DNA of 64,000 nucleotides. It comes from Novosphingobium sp. Fuku2-ISO-50. GTDB lineage: Bacteria > Pseudomonadota > Alphaproteobacteria > Sphingomonadales > Sphingomonadaceae. The position numbers and the translations under genes are program-made. Below the pieces are notes generated by a model. The model saw only the letters and a list, made by a program, of their open reading frames with translations. It did no database searches and was not told the origin of the DNA. This document shows positions 49,620-58,903 of this stretch, in pieces. Positions within the stretch are counted from its first letter, which is position 1, and each line of letters begins with the position of its first letter. The stretch lies in NCBI RefSeq assembly GCF_001519055.1, contig NZ_KQ954304.1, positions 1 through 64,000 of the forward strand, written 5' to 3'.

Positions 49620-50158
49620 AGGATGGGTGTCCCGATGCCGATCAACCGGTCGCGGCAGACAAAGCCGATGGCGGCATAGCGGCTGTCGAACCCGTCCTTG
49701 TGCGGGCTACCGGCATAGATGCACCCCTGTGGGATTGTGCCGAGGGGGCCGGGCAACAGATCCTCGCCCTGATGGGTCTTGGGTTTTAAGTGGGCGATAG
49801 TTTTGCCATTCACCTGCACGGCGTCGCCTATGCGGGTAACGACATCGCCCGGCACGCCATAGGCGATCTTGGCGAAGGGCTTCGGGTTGCTCCCGAAATG
49901 CCGGACCACAAGGCTGTCATGGCCGGGTGCGAAAACGGCATAATCACCGCGCGCCGGAAAGCGCCCCGTCTCGACCAGCAGCGCCCAATTGGGCAGCGAT
50001 TCACTGGCGTTGATGAGGAAGGCGTGATGGTCGTGCCAGTCCTTTAGCGCCGACCAACTCAGCGCCGCGCCGCCAATCAGCGCGATACCGCCGAGTTTCA
50101 GGCGCCAAGACGCGTGGCGCGGAGCGGTGACCGGCGCGATCTCACTTGCCGCTGCCAT
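49616..50158 (-). CDS. S26-family conjugal transfer signal peptidase (TraF/TrhF-like)
   Basis: 180-aa inner-membrane protease of the signal-peptidase family found in the tra operons of many conjugative plasmids (RP4 TraF, TrhF). There is one N-terminal span (KLGGIALIGGAALSW). The catalytic serine lies in INASESLPNWALL and the general-base lysine in AKIAYGVPGDVV, followed by the C-terminal box CIYAGSPHKDGFDSRYAAIG. It probably processes the pilin or another tra protein. ATG 50158 lies inside the end of trbI (overlap 17 bp). Confidence 0.88.
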   Translation of the reverse strand: MAAASEIAPVTAPRHASWRLKLGGIALIGGAALSWSALKDWHDHHAFLINASESLPNWALLVETGRFPARGDYAVFAPGHDSLVVRHFGSNPKPFAKIAYGVPGDVVTRIGDAVQVNGKTIAHLKPKTHQGEDLLPGPLGTIPQGCIYAGSPHKDGFDSRYAAIGFVCRDRLIGIGTPIL

Positions 50159-50696
50159 GATCGGCTCCCTTGGCATCGAAGAACTGCTGCATCTGCGTTG
50201 CAGGGCTGGCGACGGATGGCACTGCTGCGCCGCCCTGCGGCTTGGCCAGGCTGGCATAGGTCTCGTCGCGGATGGTGGCGGTGATGTCGGGGACATCGCC
50301 CGCAACGACAGCATTGCTCAGCAGCAGGACTTCGCCTTGCGCTGCATGACGCGCGACGGCGAGATTGAGGGCTTTGAGGTAAGCGCCGGTTTCCGCCGTG
50401 ACCTGGTCGGGCGCCGCGCCGCTGCGAGCCTCGGCTTGGACATACTCGCGGACGAGGTCAGCCAGCGCCACTTTCCGGGTCGTGGTCACGCGCTGTTCGA
50501 GGCCGAGCAGCTTGTGCGTGGTCCAGCTTCCCCAGAGCAGGCAGGCACCTGTGAGGCCCATGACGAGGATCTGGCGGCGATTGCTGGCGAGGAAAGTCAG
50601 CAGCGAGCGGCGTTTTTCCGTGGCGGCGGGAACTGAGGGTGCAGCTTCCAGCCCCAACGGCAATTCGCTCTGCGGCAGCGGGTTATCATCATGCAT
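50142..50696 (-). CDS. trbI: F-type TrbI protein
   Basis: 184-aa membrane protein with one span (QILVMGLTGACLLWGSW) and a periplasmic coiled-coil-like domain matching F TrbI (TTTRKVALADLVREYVQAEAR; LKALNLAVARHAAQGEVLLLSNAVVAGDVPDITATI). It affects pilus length or retraction in F. Start 50696 overlaps the upstream small membrane gene by 8 bp. Confidence 0.85.
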   Translation of the reverse strand: MHDDNPLPQSELPLGLEAAPSVPAATEKRRSLLTFLASNRRQILVMGLTGACLLWGSWTTHKLLGLEQRVTTTRKVALADLVREYVQAEARSGAAPDQVTAETGAYLKALNLAVARHAAQGEVLLLSNAVVAGDVPDITATIRDETYASLAKPQGGAAVPSVASPATQMQQFFDAKGADHGSGK

Positions 50697-51039
50697 TGGA
50701 GGGATCCCTTTTATTGGAGGCGTCCTCAAAGGCCCGGGCAAAGCTGCCACGGCGGAAGAAGGCGATCAGCAGCAGGATCGCGAAGAAGCCGATGATGACC
50801 TCTTGGTCGAACTGGTCGCGGCGGATGGCGTTGGCCGCGACATAGCGGTCAGCCAGATTGGCGAGTTGGACCATGGTGATGGGCAGCGAGAAGTCGCCGA
50901 TCGCAAAGAGGATCAGCGCCATGACGCCAGCCGCCGCCAGCGCATTGACGGCAAACCAGCCCGTCAGGCGCAAAGCGCAGGCCGCCACCGCGCCCCAGTT
51001 TATGGAAGTTGCTTTGATGCCGGAGCGCCGGGGGGTCAT
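50689..51039 (-). CDS. Unassigned two-span membrane protein in the tra operon, 116 aa
   Basis: It sits between traC and trbI and is translationally coupled to traC (ATGA overlap). Two membrane spans are seen (LRLTGWFAVNALAAAGVMALILFAIG and EVIIGFFAILLLIAFF), with a charged stretch between them (VQLANLADRYVAANAIRRDQFD). F has no clear counterpart at this place. It may be a sphingomonad-specific part of the transfer machine or an exclusion-type protein. Confidence 0.72.
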   Translation of the reverse strand: MTPRRSGIKATSINWGAVAACALRLTGWFAVNALAAAGVMALILFAIGDFSLPITMVQLANLADRYVAANAIRRDQFDQEVIIGFFAILLLIAFFRRGSFARAFEDASNKRDPSNA

Positions 51040-53582
51040 GGCCGCGCTCCCTTCGCCTGACGATCCACACCATAGGCGACGCATTCGATAGCTTCGGCCA
51101 TGGTGGCGCCGCGCGCGACCTCGGCCTCGATACGGGCATAGACCGCCGGGCTCGACGAATAGAGCGTGCCGGAAAAGGGATCGAGCACGAGGCGGCAGAT
51201 GGTCTGGGTATCCGGGCCGCGGATCAGCAGGTCGGAATATTCCGTGCCATTGCGCTTCAGCGAACGCAGCAGCGCATCGGTAAAATTGTCCATCTCGAAG
51301 CGGTCGGACTTGCGGAAATCCGCGATGGTTTCGGGCTTTTGCTGGAGCACCAGCATCCAGTCGGAGTTTTCCAGCGCCGCCTTCGAGCCGCCCGACTTGT
51401 AGAAGTCATTGATCGACTGGGTCGCGGTGATGAGCGAGGCGCCATATTTTCGGCAGGTGCGCGAATAGGTCTCGACAAAATCGGCCATCGCGCCGCCCTT
51501 CAGCATCGCCCAGGCTTCATCGATAATGAGCGCCTTGGGGATCTGGCGGTCGAGCTTGCGCATCGTTTGCGAGGCGACGAACATGATCGAGGTCAGGACC
51601 ACGCTGCGCAATTCCTCGCGCGAGGAAAGGTCCGACAGCTCGAAGACGGTCAGATCGGCCGAGAGATCCAGATTGGTGTCGCCAAGGAAGAACGGCCCGT
51701 AAGTCCCCGCTTCTGAGAAAGGCAGCAAGGCTGTCGCCAGATCGTCTGCCTGCGGGTGACCGGCAGCGCGCAGCGCGGCGATGATCCCATCGACCGTGCC
51801 TTCACGTGCCTTCTCGTTCCACACCGCATTGACGGCCGCATCGATCAGCCCGCGCTCGGTGTCGTTGAGGCGGTTCTCGAAACGGGCCATCTGGCTGATG
51901 ATGGCCTTGAGCATCGCAAGGCAGTCGACGAGATAGTCCTCGTCGCCCGCTGCAAGCTCAAGGTCGATCATGCGGAACGGATTGATCGAGATGCCTGCCG
52001 ACAGTTTGAACTCGGTGAACGTGCCGCCCAAGGCTTTCGCCATATGCTCGAAGGAGCGGCCATCATCGATGACGATGGTCTTGGCATTCACCCCGGCAAG
52101 GCTGGCGGTCAGATCCTGAAGCAGGACCGACTTGCCCGAGCCCGACTTGCCCGCGATCGCGACATTGTGGTTGCCGGCATTGTTCTGGAAGGGCGACCAA
52201 AACTGGGGCTGACCGCGCCGCCCGATGAAAAGCAGGTGCGGGATCGCCCCGCCATTATACTCGCCCTGGACTGGCGCGAGGGCTGCGACATTGGCCGAGA
52301 GTACGGTGCGGAAGCGGCGCATCCGCATAAGATCGCGCGACAGGCCGTCGGCCAGAGTGAGCGGGAAAGAGGCCAGCAGCCCGCCGGTCTGGAGATAAGT
52401 CTCGTCAATGAGATCCCAGCCAGCGGCCTTGTAGATGGCTTTCAGCGTCCGCTCATTCACATCACCCCGGCCGAGCGGCGAGACCATAGTGACGCTATAA
52501 TAGATCTGGACCAGCCTCTGCCCCAGACGGACCTGCGCCTGCACATGCTCCCATTCAGCCGATTGTGTCTTGAGGCTGGGAACAAGGCGCGCGGCCTTGC
52601 CATCGGCCAATGCCGTGGTGCGGGTGAACTTCCAGCCTGCCTTGGCTTCGGAGGTCTCAGCCGACGGGATGATCCCGGCAATCGACTGGAGCACAGGGCA
52701 TGGCAGGCAGAGCTTGGGATTGAAGATGTCGCCGATGACCTTTTGCGTATCCCAAGGCGCCCAGCGCTCGGGGAAATAGCGCACCGACATGGTCCGCACA
52801 TCGAATTCATGTGGGCTCATATCGGCCATCTCGGGCGCGCCGTCGATGACAAGGCCCGATGGGCGCAGCGATGGGGCTTCAAGGATCAGCCGGTCCTTCT
52901 CGACGCGGGTGACGAGATCGCGGCGGATGCACTGCTCGTTGATCGGGTCGAAGGGACTGTAATCGGGCGCATCATCGCCCGCGCCCGTCGCAGGGCAGAC
53001 CACATCGTCGATGAAACGGATGAGCTCAGTCGGGCTGAATATCCGGGTTTTGACGTTGATCGAGTCGAGCGCCGAGGTGATCCCGTCGCGCACGGCGAGC
53101 AAGGTCTCGGTATCGACGCCCGAACCCGCGCCAACTCCCACGGCAAAGAGCACGCGGAACTGGCGCAGATGAAAAGGGCCGTCGGTGGCAAGCGATGTCC
53201 AGGCACCGCTGCGCAACTGGTCGAGCCGGTAACGCGCCAGCTTGTTGAACACCGCGCCTGCCCGCACACGGGGCAAGGCCCACTCTTGAAGCTTCTCGGC
53301 AATGCGGGGCGACGCATAGTTGATGATCTGGAATTCGCAGCCGGCCACCAGTACATCGGAGATGATCGAGGTCAGGATGTCGCCGATGCGCTCGTCGGCT
53401 CCCATCAGCGGGGCCAGTTCGAGGATGAAGCCCTTGGAGCTGGTCAAATGGAAAATCTGCGTCTCGGCCGCATAGGCGCGATAGCCGAGGAAGCTGGCGA
53501 GCATTGGCACATCGCGCGTTTCTGCGCGATGTTCGGGCGCCTCACTGTCGCCGGTGACGAGTTCGATGAGCCGGGCGAGCAT
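51036..53582 (-). CDS. traC: F-type conjugation ATPase TraC (VirB4-like)
   Basis: 848-aa ATPase that powers pilus assembly and substrate entry. Walker A is AGKSGSGKSVLL (about residue 478), Walker B is KALIIDEAWAML (about 688), with the C-terminal RecA-like core and QSINDFY, then VLQQKPETIADF motifs. The N-terminal TraC domain is seen in LASFLGYRAYAAETQIF. Length fits F TraC (875 aa). It is the largest cytoplasmic protein of the operon and is close behind traV (6 bp). Confidence 0.96.
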   Translation of the reverse strand: MLARLIELVTGDSEAPEHRAETRDVPMLASFLGYRAYAAETQIFHLTSSKGFILELAPLMGADERIGDILTSIISDVLVAGCEFQIINYASPRIAEKLQEWALPRVRAGAVFNKLARYRLDQLRSGAWTSLATDGPFHLRQFRVLFAVGVGAGSGVDTETLLAVRDGITSALDSINVKTRIFSPTELIRFIDDVVCPATGAGDDAPDYSPFDPINEQCIRRDLVTRVEKDRLILEAPSLRPSGLVIDGAPEMADMSPHEFDVRTMSVRYFPERWAPWDTQKVIGDIFNPKLCLPCPVLQSIAGIIPSAETSEAKAGWKFTRTTALADGKAARLVPSLKTQSAEWEHVQAQVRLGQRLVQIYYSVTMVSPLGRGDVNERTLKAIYKAAGWDLIDETYLQTGGLLASFPLTLADGLSRDLMRMRRFRTVLSANVAALAPVQGEYNGGAIPHLLFIGRRGQPQFWSPFQNNAGNHNVAIAGKSGSGKSVLLQDLTASLAGVNAKTIVIDDGRSFEHMAKALGGTFTEFKLSAGISINPFRMIDLELAAGDEDYLVDCLAMLKAIISQMARFENRLNDTERGLIDAAVNAVWNEKAREGTVDGIIAALRAAGHPQADDLATALLPFSEAGTYGPFFLGDTNLDLSADLTVFELSDLSSREELRSVVLTSIMFVASQTMRKLDRQIPKALIIDEAWAMLKGGAMADFVETYSRTCRKYGASLITATQSINDFYKSGGSKAALENSDWMLVLQQKPETIADFRKSDRFEMDNFTDALLRSLKRNGTEYSDLLIRGPDTQTICRLVLDPFSGTLYSSSPAVYARIEAEVARGATMAEAIECVAYGVDRQAKGARP

Positions 53583-53588
53583 GGCGCG

Positions 53589-54269
53589 TCAATTCCCCTG
53601 CGGCGGGAAGGTCGCCGCGCCTCTATTCGTCTGCGATGGCTGCGGCGCAGAAGACTTGGGCGTGTTAGGCTGTGTTTGGGGCTGGTTCAGGATCGCCTTC
53701 ACCTGCGCCTTGATCGCAGCCGTCGGATCCGTGGGCGCCACGCCGGCAGCCTTGGCGGCTTCCGGTGGTTGTTCTGGAGCCGATTTTGCAGGTGCCATCA
53801 GCGCCATGTCGGGTGCCATTTCCGCAAGAGTGAGCAGGCTCATGTCGGTGCCCGCGCCCATGGTTTTCACGTCGATGGGAGCGTTGGACACCTCGGCAAG
53901 ATGCGGGGCGTCGACGGGGATAAAACTTGTGGTGCGGGGATGGAGGCGGCCCGATCCATCGCGCCAGGGCAAATAGACAATTTTGAGCACCGGCCCAGCT
54001 GGGCCGACAAAGGTCCATGCCTTCTTCTCCTTGGGATTGGTGGATGCCTGAGACCCGCTGGCAGCGGGCTCACCATCGGGCGTGGGCGCGTTTTTGCTCT
54101 CGGCCTCGGCGTCGATCGCGTGGATGGCGCTGTCATCGATGGTGGTCGATGGCGCGCAGGTGCCGCGTGGCGCGCTGCACACGAAACCGCCTTTGACGTT
54201 TGAGTGGAACATCGAGCAACCGGCTAGCGGCATCAGGCCGAGCGCGGCGATGATAGGGGACATGCGCAT
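53589..54269 (-). CDS. traV: Outer-membrane lipoprotein TraV
   Basis: 226-aa lipoprotein (VirB7-like role) anchoring the outer-membrane core. A lipobox is clear at the N-terminus (IAALGLMPLAGC, cysteine 18) and a second conserved cysteine pair follows in FVCSAPRGTCAPS. The remainder is proline and alanine rich and disordered, ending in a polar repeat-like region. Functions with TraK and TraB. A 3-bp gap separates it from dsbC. Confidence 0.9.
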   Translation of the reverse strand: MRMSPIIAALGLMPLAGCSMFHSNVKGGFVCSAPRGTCAPSTTIDDSAIHAIDAEAESKNAPTPDGEPAASGSQASTNPKEKKAWTFVGPAGPVLKIVYLPWRDGSGRLHPRTTSFIPVDAPHLAEVSNAPIDVKTMGAGTDMSLLTLAEMAPDMALMAPAKSAPEQPPEAAKAAGVAPTDPTAAIKAQVKAILNQPQTQPNTPKSSAPQPSQTNRGAATFPPQGN

Positions 54270-54272
54270 GGT

Positions 54273-55157
54273 TCACGCGCCTCCCTTGAGCCAGTTTTCG
54301 AGGAACTCGCGCGGGCGGAAGCCCAGCAGCACGGCACCATCCTCGCGGACCAGCACCGGGGTGCCGGTGAAACCATGGGCGCGGGCGAAAGCCTCATTGG
54401 CATCAAGCCCGCTGGTGTCGCAGGCGCGTTTCACGATGTCCTGATCGCCATAGGCCCGCTCCACGGCAGCCGCCTTGTCCTCGGCGCAGATCACGGTTTC
54501 GGAAATCGCTCGCGTGCCGAGGATCGAGATCGGCCGCTCGGTGACGCGCGCACCCATGGCCTTGAGGGTCTGGTGCAGTGTGCGGCAGTAACCGCAGTGG
54601 AAGTCGCTGAAGACCGTGACTTTGTGCGCACCGGTATTGCCGCTACCCCATTCGATGGCCCCATTGGCCGGAAGGCTGGCGAGGCTCACCTTCTGCGCGG
54701 GAGCCGAGGCTGGCGCCGAAGCGGATTGGGGATGCGATGGCGCAAGGCCCGCGCTGTCCGTCTCTTGCGCCTTTGCCGAGGCGGCCGCGCCGACCAGCAT
54801 ATCGGGATTGATGGCCAGCAGGCGCACGGCCGTCAGATCCTGATGCGTATCCATGTCATAGATCCGGCCGACGATGAGATAACGGGCCGAAGGATCGATG
54901 TAGAAGAGGTTGCTGCCGGCCTGCACCTCGCAGACCCCCGGCACTTGGGCACAATCGACCTTGGTGACGGCGGTGCGCGGCAGGCGCTGGGTCAAGGCGC
55001 GCATGGCTGCCGCATCCCTCGCGACAGCAGGACGAGCGCGCGTGGCCGTTGCGGCGCGGGCCTCGGCAATGGTCGGCAAAGTGCACAAGGCAAAGCCGAG
55101 GATCGGTAGTAGGCGCTGAAGTGATTGGGAGTGAGACACGCGAGGTTTTCCCTTCAA
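54273..55157 (-). CDS. dsbC: DsbC-like thiol:disulphide interchange protein of the tra operon
   Basis: 294-aa periplasmic disulphide isomerase. Signal-like N-terminus (LLPILGFALCTLPTIAEARA), an N-terminal DsbC dimerisation domain (VCEVQAGSNLFYIDPSARYLIVGRIYD), an alanine-rich linker and a thioredoxin domain with a CGYC active site (C188, C191). It should shuffle disulphides in TraN, TraU and other cysteine-rich proteins, as DsbC-type genes in F-like operons do. The likely start is TTG at 55157 (overlapping the traB stop); GTG at 55136 (VSHSQSLQ) is equally possible. Confidence 0.92.
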   Translation of the reverse strand: MKGKPRVSHSQSLQRLLPILGFALCTLPTIAEARAATATRARPAVARDAAAMRALTQRLPRTAVTKVDCAQVPGVCEVQAGSNLFYIDPSARYLIVGRIYDMDTHQDLTAVRLLAINPDMLVGAAASAKAQETDSAGLAPSHPQSASAPASAPAQKVSLASLPANGAIEWGSGNTGAHKVTVFSDFHCGYCRTLHQTLKAMGARVTERPISILGTRAISETVICAEDKAAAVERAYGDQDIVKRACDTSGLDANEAFARAHGFTGTPVLVREDGAVLLGFRPREFLENWLKGGA

Positions 55158-56506
55158 TTGCGGATGAAGACGCCGTCGAGGAACACCACCTCGACATCGA
55201 GGCCGGTCGGCATTTCGACGACAGGCTGGTACTGCTCGGCGCGCTCGATCAGATATTTGGAGACCATGTCGCCGGACTGGGCGACGCCCTGACCAAGCCC
55301 GCCCTGGGCGATGTCCGAGGGCGAAAGCGTCGAGCGCTGGCCGTTCACGCTGACCGTGGGCGAGGTCAGATAGGCCGAGGAATTGGTCGAGAAGCCCCGC
55401 CCGAAACCGCCCAGCACACCGGCGATGAAGGCCTGACCCACCAGATTGCCCGAACGGTTGACAACCCGGCCACGCACGCCGGTCTTGCCGCCAAAGGCGA
55501 TGAAGCCCTTGACCTCGCTCACCGCGACCTTGCCGCCCGGCTGCGGACAGGTCATGCGCTGGAGCTTCACATAGACCTTCTCGGACGAGAGATCGGCGAG
55601 CGCCGCGCCATTGACCATGCAGCCAACGATATTGGTCTTGAGCAGCTTGCCCTGGGCATAGACCGAGCGCGCGGGGCCGGTGATGCGCAGCACCACGGGC
55701 AGCGGATCGGTCTGGCTCTTGGTGTTAGTCGTGGCATCGACGCCGACCACCACCTTGGCCGTCGCGATCGAATTGGGCGGCAGGTAATTCTCGCTGTCGG
55801 TGAATTGGGTCGTTTTGCCCGGCACCATGCGCGTACCCGTTCCGGCCGCATCGCCGCCGAACGACAGCAACTTCACTTCGCTCGAACGTGGCGCGCTGGC
55901 CGGATCGATGGCGGCGCGGGCGGGATCACTGGAGGGCTGAGCCAGAGGCGAACCGCTGGGAATCGAGGAGGACCGCTGATAGGTCGGCGGTGCGCCCGTT
56001 CCATAAAGCGCGCTTGGCCCGGCGGTCGCCCGCTGCATCTGGGTCGAGAGCGCGGAAATCTGGGAGCGAAGCTGGTCGTTCTCGGTCTGGTAAGCCGAGA
56101 GCACCTTGGAGCCATCGGTCTTGAGCGCCTGGTTCTGACCCTGCAAATCCTCGATCTGTTTCTGGAGTTGGTCGAGGCGGACGGAATCGCCCTGCAGCGT
56201 CTTGATCTGGTTCCCCTGCGTGTTGAGCTGGTTCTCCGAGAGGGCCATCCATTCCTTGTCGGCCATCGAGCGGTTGACCATGTCATCGGTCGAGATCTTG
56301 ATTGCCTTGGGATCGTCCTTCTTGTCCGCGCCGGAGGTCTGGGGCGTGGGCGAAGCCAGAATCCACCACATGCCGGCCATCACCAGCACACCGCCCAGAC
56401 CCCACATGGCGATCTGCTGGCGGCGGCGGGTGACGGCATTGCGGGCGAGATCATCGGTGCCGGGGGCTGCTGCGGTGGGACCGCCTTGCGTGGTGGACGC
56501 GTTCAT
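55154..56506 (-). CDS. traB: Conjugal transfer protein TraB (VirB10-like)
   Basis: 450-aa inner-to-outer membrane scaffold. One N-terminal span (MWGLGGVLVMAGMWWIL), a coiled coil (LNTQGNQIKTLQGDSVRLDQLQKQIEDL), a proline/serine linker and a C-terminal TrbI/VirB10-like beta domain (ENYLPPNSIATAKVVVGVDA; MTCPQPGGKVAVSEVKGFIAFGGKTGVRGRVVNRSG). Coupled to traK and dsbC by short overlaps. Confidence 0.94.
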   Translation of the reverse strand: MNASTTQGGPTAAAPGTDDLARNAVTRRRQQIAMWGLGGVLVMAGMWWILASPTPQTSGADKKDDPKAIKISTDDMVNRSMADKEWMALSENQLNTQGNQIKTLQGDSVRLDQLQKQIEDLQGQNQALKTDGSKVLSAYQTENDQLRSQISALSTQMQRATAGPSALYGTGAPPTYQRSSSIPSGSPLAQPSSDPARAAIDPASAPRSSEVKLLSFGGDAAGTGTRMVPGKTTQFTDSENYLPPNSIATAKVVVGVDATTNTKSQTDPLPVVLRITGPARSVYAQGKLLKTNIVGCMVNGAALADLSSEKVYVKLQRMTCPQPGGKVAVSEVKGFIAFGGKTGVRGRVVNRSGNLVGQAFIAGVLGGFGRGFSTNSSAYLTSPTVSVNGQRSTLSPSDIAQGGLGQGVAQSGDMVSKYLIERAEQYQPVVEMPTGLDVEVVFLDGVFIRN

Positions 56507-57345
56507 GGCTGACCTCCCACATCAACGCTGCGCTGGACAATGAAGGCCGTGGTTGCTTCACCGGGGGCCAGACGCGGGTTGGTGATGCTCACTGCGATAG
56601 CGTCGGCAGGCGCAACCTTGTCCTCGCTCAGAATAGCGGGCTTGGCGCCGCGATTGGTGATCTTGAGCAGCTTGCCGGTGTAGGATGCCCCCACATATTG
56701 CCCGACCATCTGGACGGAGAGCGTCTCGATGTTGACTGGCACCAGCGCGCGCCAGGTGATGTCGAAACCCTCGACCGGCTTCTGGGCATACATGGCCGCG
56801 ATCAGGCGCGCCGAAGCATCCTGAGGCGATAGGCCGGCGGGCCATGCCTCACCGACGGGTCGCGGATGCTCGACATCGGCATTGACGATGAACACCTGCC
56901 GGGCGTCCGAGCCGCCGACGGCGCAGATGAATTTGTAGACGAAGCCTTTGCGCGTGGTCCCGAAGAAGGAGATCGTCGGCTTGGAAAAGCCATTCGCGAC
57001 GGAAAGGTAGATGTCCCCGCGCAGCGGCTCGTTCACCACCTGGAAGTCGTCGGCAGGATTGGCTGCCTGCACCTTGGAGACCGACGCGAACTGGTCATCC
57101 TTCAGGGATATGCGGGTCAGATCCTTGGCCGAGGCTTCGCAATGGACGGTGCCATTGTCGGCCACCATCAGCGTCTGATCGGCATAAGCGGGTGCCGCAC
57201 TCGCAAGGCCGACGCCGATCAGGGCGAGGCCAAGGGCGCGCTCAGCCCACCAAAGGCGCGGGGCAAGGCTTGCCCCTGCCGACAATTCCAGAATGGCCAT
57301 GAAGGAAAGCCCTTGTGGGATGGTGCCGGGGAATGGGCCGCTCAT
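56503..57345 (-). CDS. traK: Secretin-like transfer protein TraK (VirB9-like)
   Basis: 280-aa periplasmic/outer-membrane protein. A signal sequence is visible (ALGLALIGVGLASAAPAYA) after an N-terminal extension; the ATG at 57300 (MAILELSAG) may be the real start, although 57345 overlaps the traE stop (ATGA) as its neighbours do. Family blocks include HCEASAKDLTRISLKDDQFASV, PLRGDIYLSVA and a C-terminal beta-rich domain ending AFIVQRSVDVGG. Forms the core with TraB and TraV. Confidence 0.93.
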   Translation of the reverse strand: MSGPFPGTIPQGLSFMAILELSAGASLAPRLWWAERALGLALIGVGLASAAPAYADQTLMVADNGTVHCEASAKDLTRISLKDDQFASVSKVQAANPADDFQVVNEPLRGDIYLSVANGFSKPTISFFGTTRKGFVYKFICAVGGSDARQVFIVNADVEHPRPVGEAWPAGLSPQDASARLIAAMYAQKPVEGFDITWRALVPVNIETLSVQMVGQYVGASYTGKLLKITNRGAKPAILSEDKVAPADAIAVSITNPRLAPGEATTAFIVQRSVDVGGQP

Positions 57346-57905
57346 GGCGTCTCCTCCGGCTTGGCGATCATCCCGAAGCCTTTGAGCTTCAGCGAGATGC
57401 CGTTGTAGGTCCAGGTGAACCGGAAGGTGCGATGCTCGGAGGTCACCTCCTTGGAGGCGACCACGGTATGCAGCGTGCCGCCGACCGTGCTGGTCAGATG
57501 ATCGGGATCGACCTGCATGCCATCGGGCGTGAAAAACTGGGTGATCTGCGAGCCTTGCTGCTCGGCCACCACTTTCATCAGCGCCTTCTTGACCTCGCCG
57601 CGCGCCTGCTCGTCAGTCACCTCAAGGATGGAATCCATCCAATAGGTCAGGCTCTGGGGCGAGCGGTTGAGGGCGACCAACGCCACATCGCGGGTCACCA
57701 GCTCCAGGTAGTCTTTTGAGACTTTGGTGCTGGTTAGCGTGAGCGGGGTGCGCAAGGTCGGCACCAGCACCACCTCGCGGTCCCTGCGACTGGCCGAAAT
57801 GACGGTGGCGACGCTGATAATGCCGAGCGCAATGCAGACAACGGCCAGGCCATTGCGCTGGCGAAGCACGCGTTGCGATTTGTCGTGGGCGAGATCGATG
57901 TCCAT
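57342..57905 (-). CDS. traE: Conjugal transfer protein TraE (VirB5/VirB8-like role)
   Basis: 187-aa inner-membrane protein with one span (GLAVVCIALGIISVATVISA) and a periplasmic domain similar to F TraE (SKDYLELVTRDVALVALNRSPQSLTYWMDSILEV). It is essential for pilus assembly. Starts 1 bp downstream of traL and overlaps traK by 4 bp. Confidence 0.93.
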   Translation of the reverse strand: MDIDLAHDKSQRVLRQRNGLAVVCIALGIISVATVISASRRDREVVLVPTLRTPLTLTSTKVSKDYLELVTRDVALVALNRSPQSLTYWMDSILEVTDEQARGEVKKALMKVVAEQQGSQITQFFTPDGMQVDPDHLTSTVGGTLHTVVASKEVTSEHRTFRFTWTYNGISLKLKGFGMIAKPEETP

Positions 57906-57906
57906 C

Positions 57907-58191
57907 TCAGCCCGCCAGCACGCGAAGATGGGACGGTGGGAAGCTTTTCATGGCGAAAAACTCGCCAGGAAGGTGCCAGTATCCAAAATGCAGGATCCAG
58001 GCCATCGAGCGTCCGGCGCGGAGTTTGCGATAACCGAACCAGGCCACGGTGGAGAACACCAGCCCGATGACGATATGCGACGCCAAAATGCCCCAGATGA
58101 AGGGGGTGACCATCACCAGGAACTCGTCCAGCGTCCAGAACCCGATGAGTTCCGGATCATCCAGATGTTTGGGGATCGCATAGCGTTCCAT
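57907..58191 (-). CDS. traL: Conjugal transfer protein TraL (VirB3-like)
   Basis: 94-aa inner-membrane protein of the TraL/VirB3 type. Starts MERYAIPKHLDDPELIGFWTLDEF, a strong TraL signature, followed by two short spans (PFIWGILASHIVIGLVFSTVAWFG) and a basic end. It is the second gene of the tra operon, 92 bp after the pilin gene. Confidence 0.93.
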   Translation of the reverse strand: MERYAIPKHLDDPELIGFWTLDEFLVMVTPFIWGILASHIVIGLVFSTVAWFGYRKLRAGRSMAWILHFGYWHLPGEFFAMKSFPPSHLRVLAG

Positions 58192-58283
58192 CGCTGCCCG
58201 CCGTCACAAAAGTTGGTGGGGGATTGGGCCGGTCTGCGCGGGACTATGGGAGGGGCAAGTTGTCCGCACAGCCGGCCTTCTCG

Positions 58284-58607
58284 TCAGATGGTTGCGGTGA
58301 CCATCGCGGTAACGATCGGCACACCCGTGCCAGCGGCAACGCCCGTGCCCACCGGCACGGCGACCTGCGCCAGCGAGAAGCGGCCCGACGCCAGACCGAC
58401 GATGCCGCCAGCAAGGCTCAGCACGGTGATCACCTTACCGCCCGAACCGGACAGGAAGTTGGTGAACTGCGTGAGCGCGGTGTTGAACGAGGTGTCGGTG
58501 CCGGCAAAGGCGGCGCCCGGGCCCAGTATGGCCGCGGCCACCACTGCGACACCGATGTAGGGCAGGATCGAGGCGCGTTTGGGCGCCGGCAGAGCAAGGG
58601 ACGTCAT
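58284..58607 (-). CDS. traA: F-type pilin TraA
   Basis: 107-aa prepilin. A long leader of about 36 residues with a cleavage-like AFA-G site (VAVVAAAILGPGAAFAG) is followed by a short hydrophilic stretch and two hydrophobic helices separated by a basic loop (VITVLSLAGGIVGLASG and VAVPVGTGVAAGTGVPIVTAMVTATI), the shape of F-type pilins. AGGA precedes the start. It opens the tra operon; the operon promoter should be in 58608-58903. Confidence 0.88.
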   Translation of the reverse strand: MTSLALPAPKRASILPYIGVAVVAAAILGPGAAFAGTDTSFNTALTQFTNFLSGSGGKVITVLSLAGGIVGLASGRFSLAQVAVPVGTGVAAGTGVPIVTAMVTATI

Positions 58608-58903
58608 GGGGTAAGTCCTTTCGAGAGGGCCAGGACAAGGGACATGTTCCTGCGCCGACCCAAAGGCTCCGCCAGTCGGGGACTCACCGACAAGTCGGCT
58701 CCCGCCAAATTCGAGCTAAATCAAGTAAAATTCCAAGGCCGGGCGTATGCTCGACTCGATTCGGCCCAACAGGTGTGTGGGAAGCGCCCAGTCGCGGGCG
58801 AAACGAGACGGGGCTTGTTTCAATCTCGCGCAAGGGTGGGCGCTCAGCGCCCATTATCGGGCTGAAATCATGGGGCAACAGGAGGTTGATATGGGGGCAG
58901 GCC
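58608..58903. promoter_or_regulatory. Divergent promoter region of the tra operon and the regulator at 58904
   Basis: This 296-bp gap between traA (minus) and the 134-codon-scale gene at 58904 (plus) should hold both promoters. AT-rich patches (AAATTCGAGCTAAATC around 58707-58722, AAGTAAAATTCC) are the most promoter-like part. A short open frame, 58891-58929, with an ideal AGGAGG site 7 bp upstream overlaps the 58904 start and may act as a leader. No clear palindrome was found. Confidence 0.5.

Noticed and set aside
51756..54203. Long plus-strand open frame (about 815 codons) opposite traC and traV
   Set aside because: Shadow of two well-supported tra genes; arginine/glycine/histidine-rich low-complexity product.
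55049..56512. Plus-strand open frame opposite dsbC and traB
   Set aside because: Shadow frame with no domain; traB and dsbC motifs are clear on the other strand.
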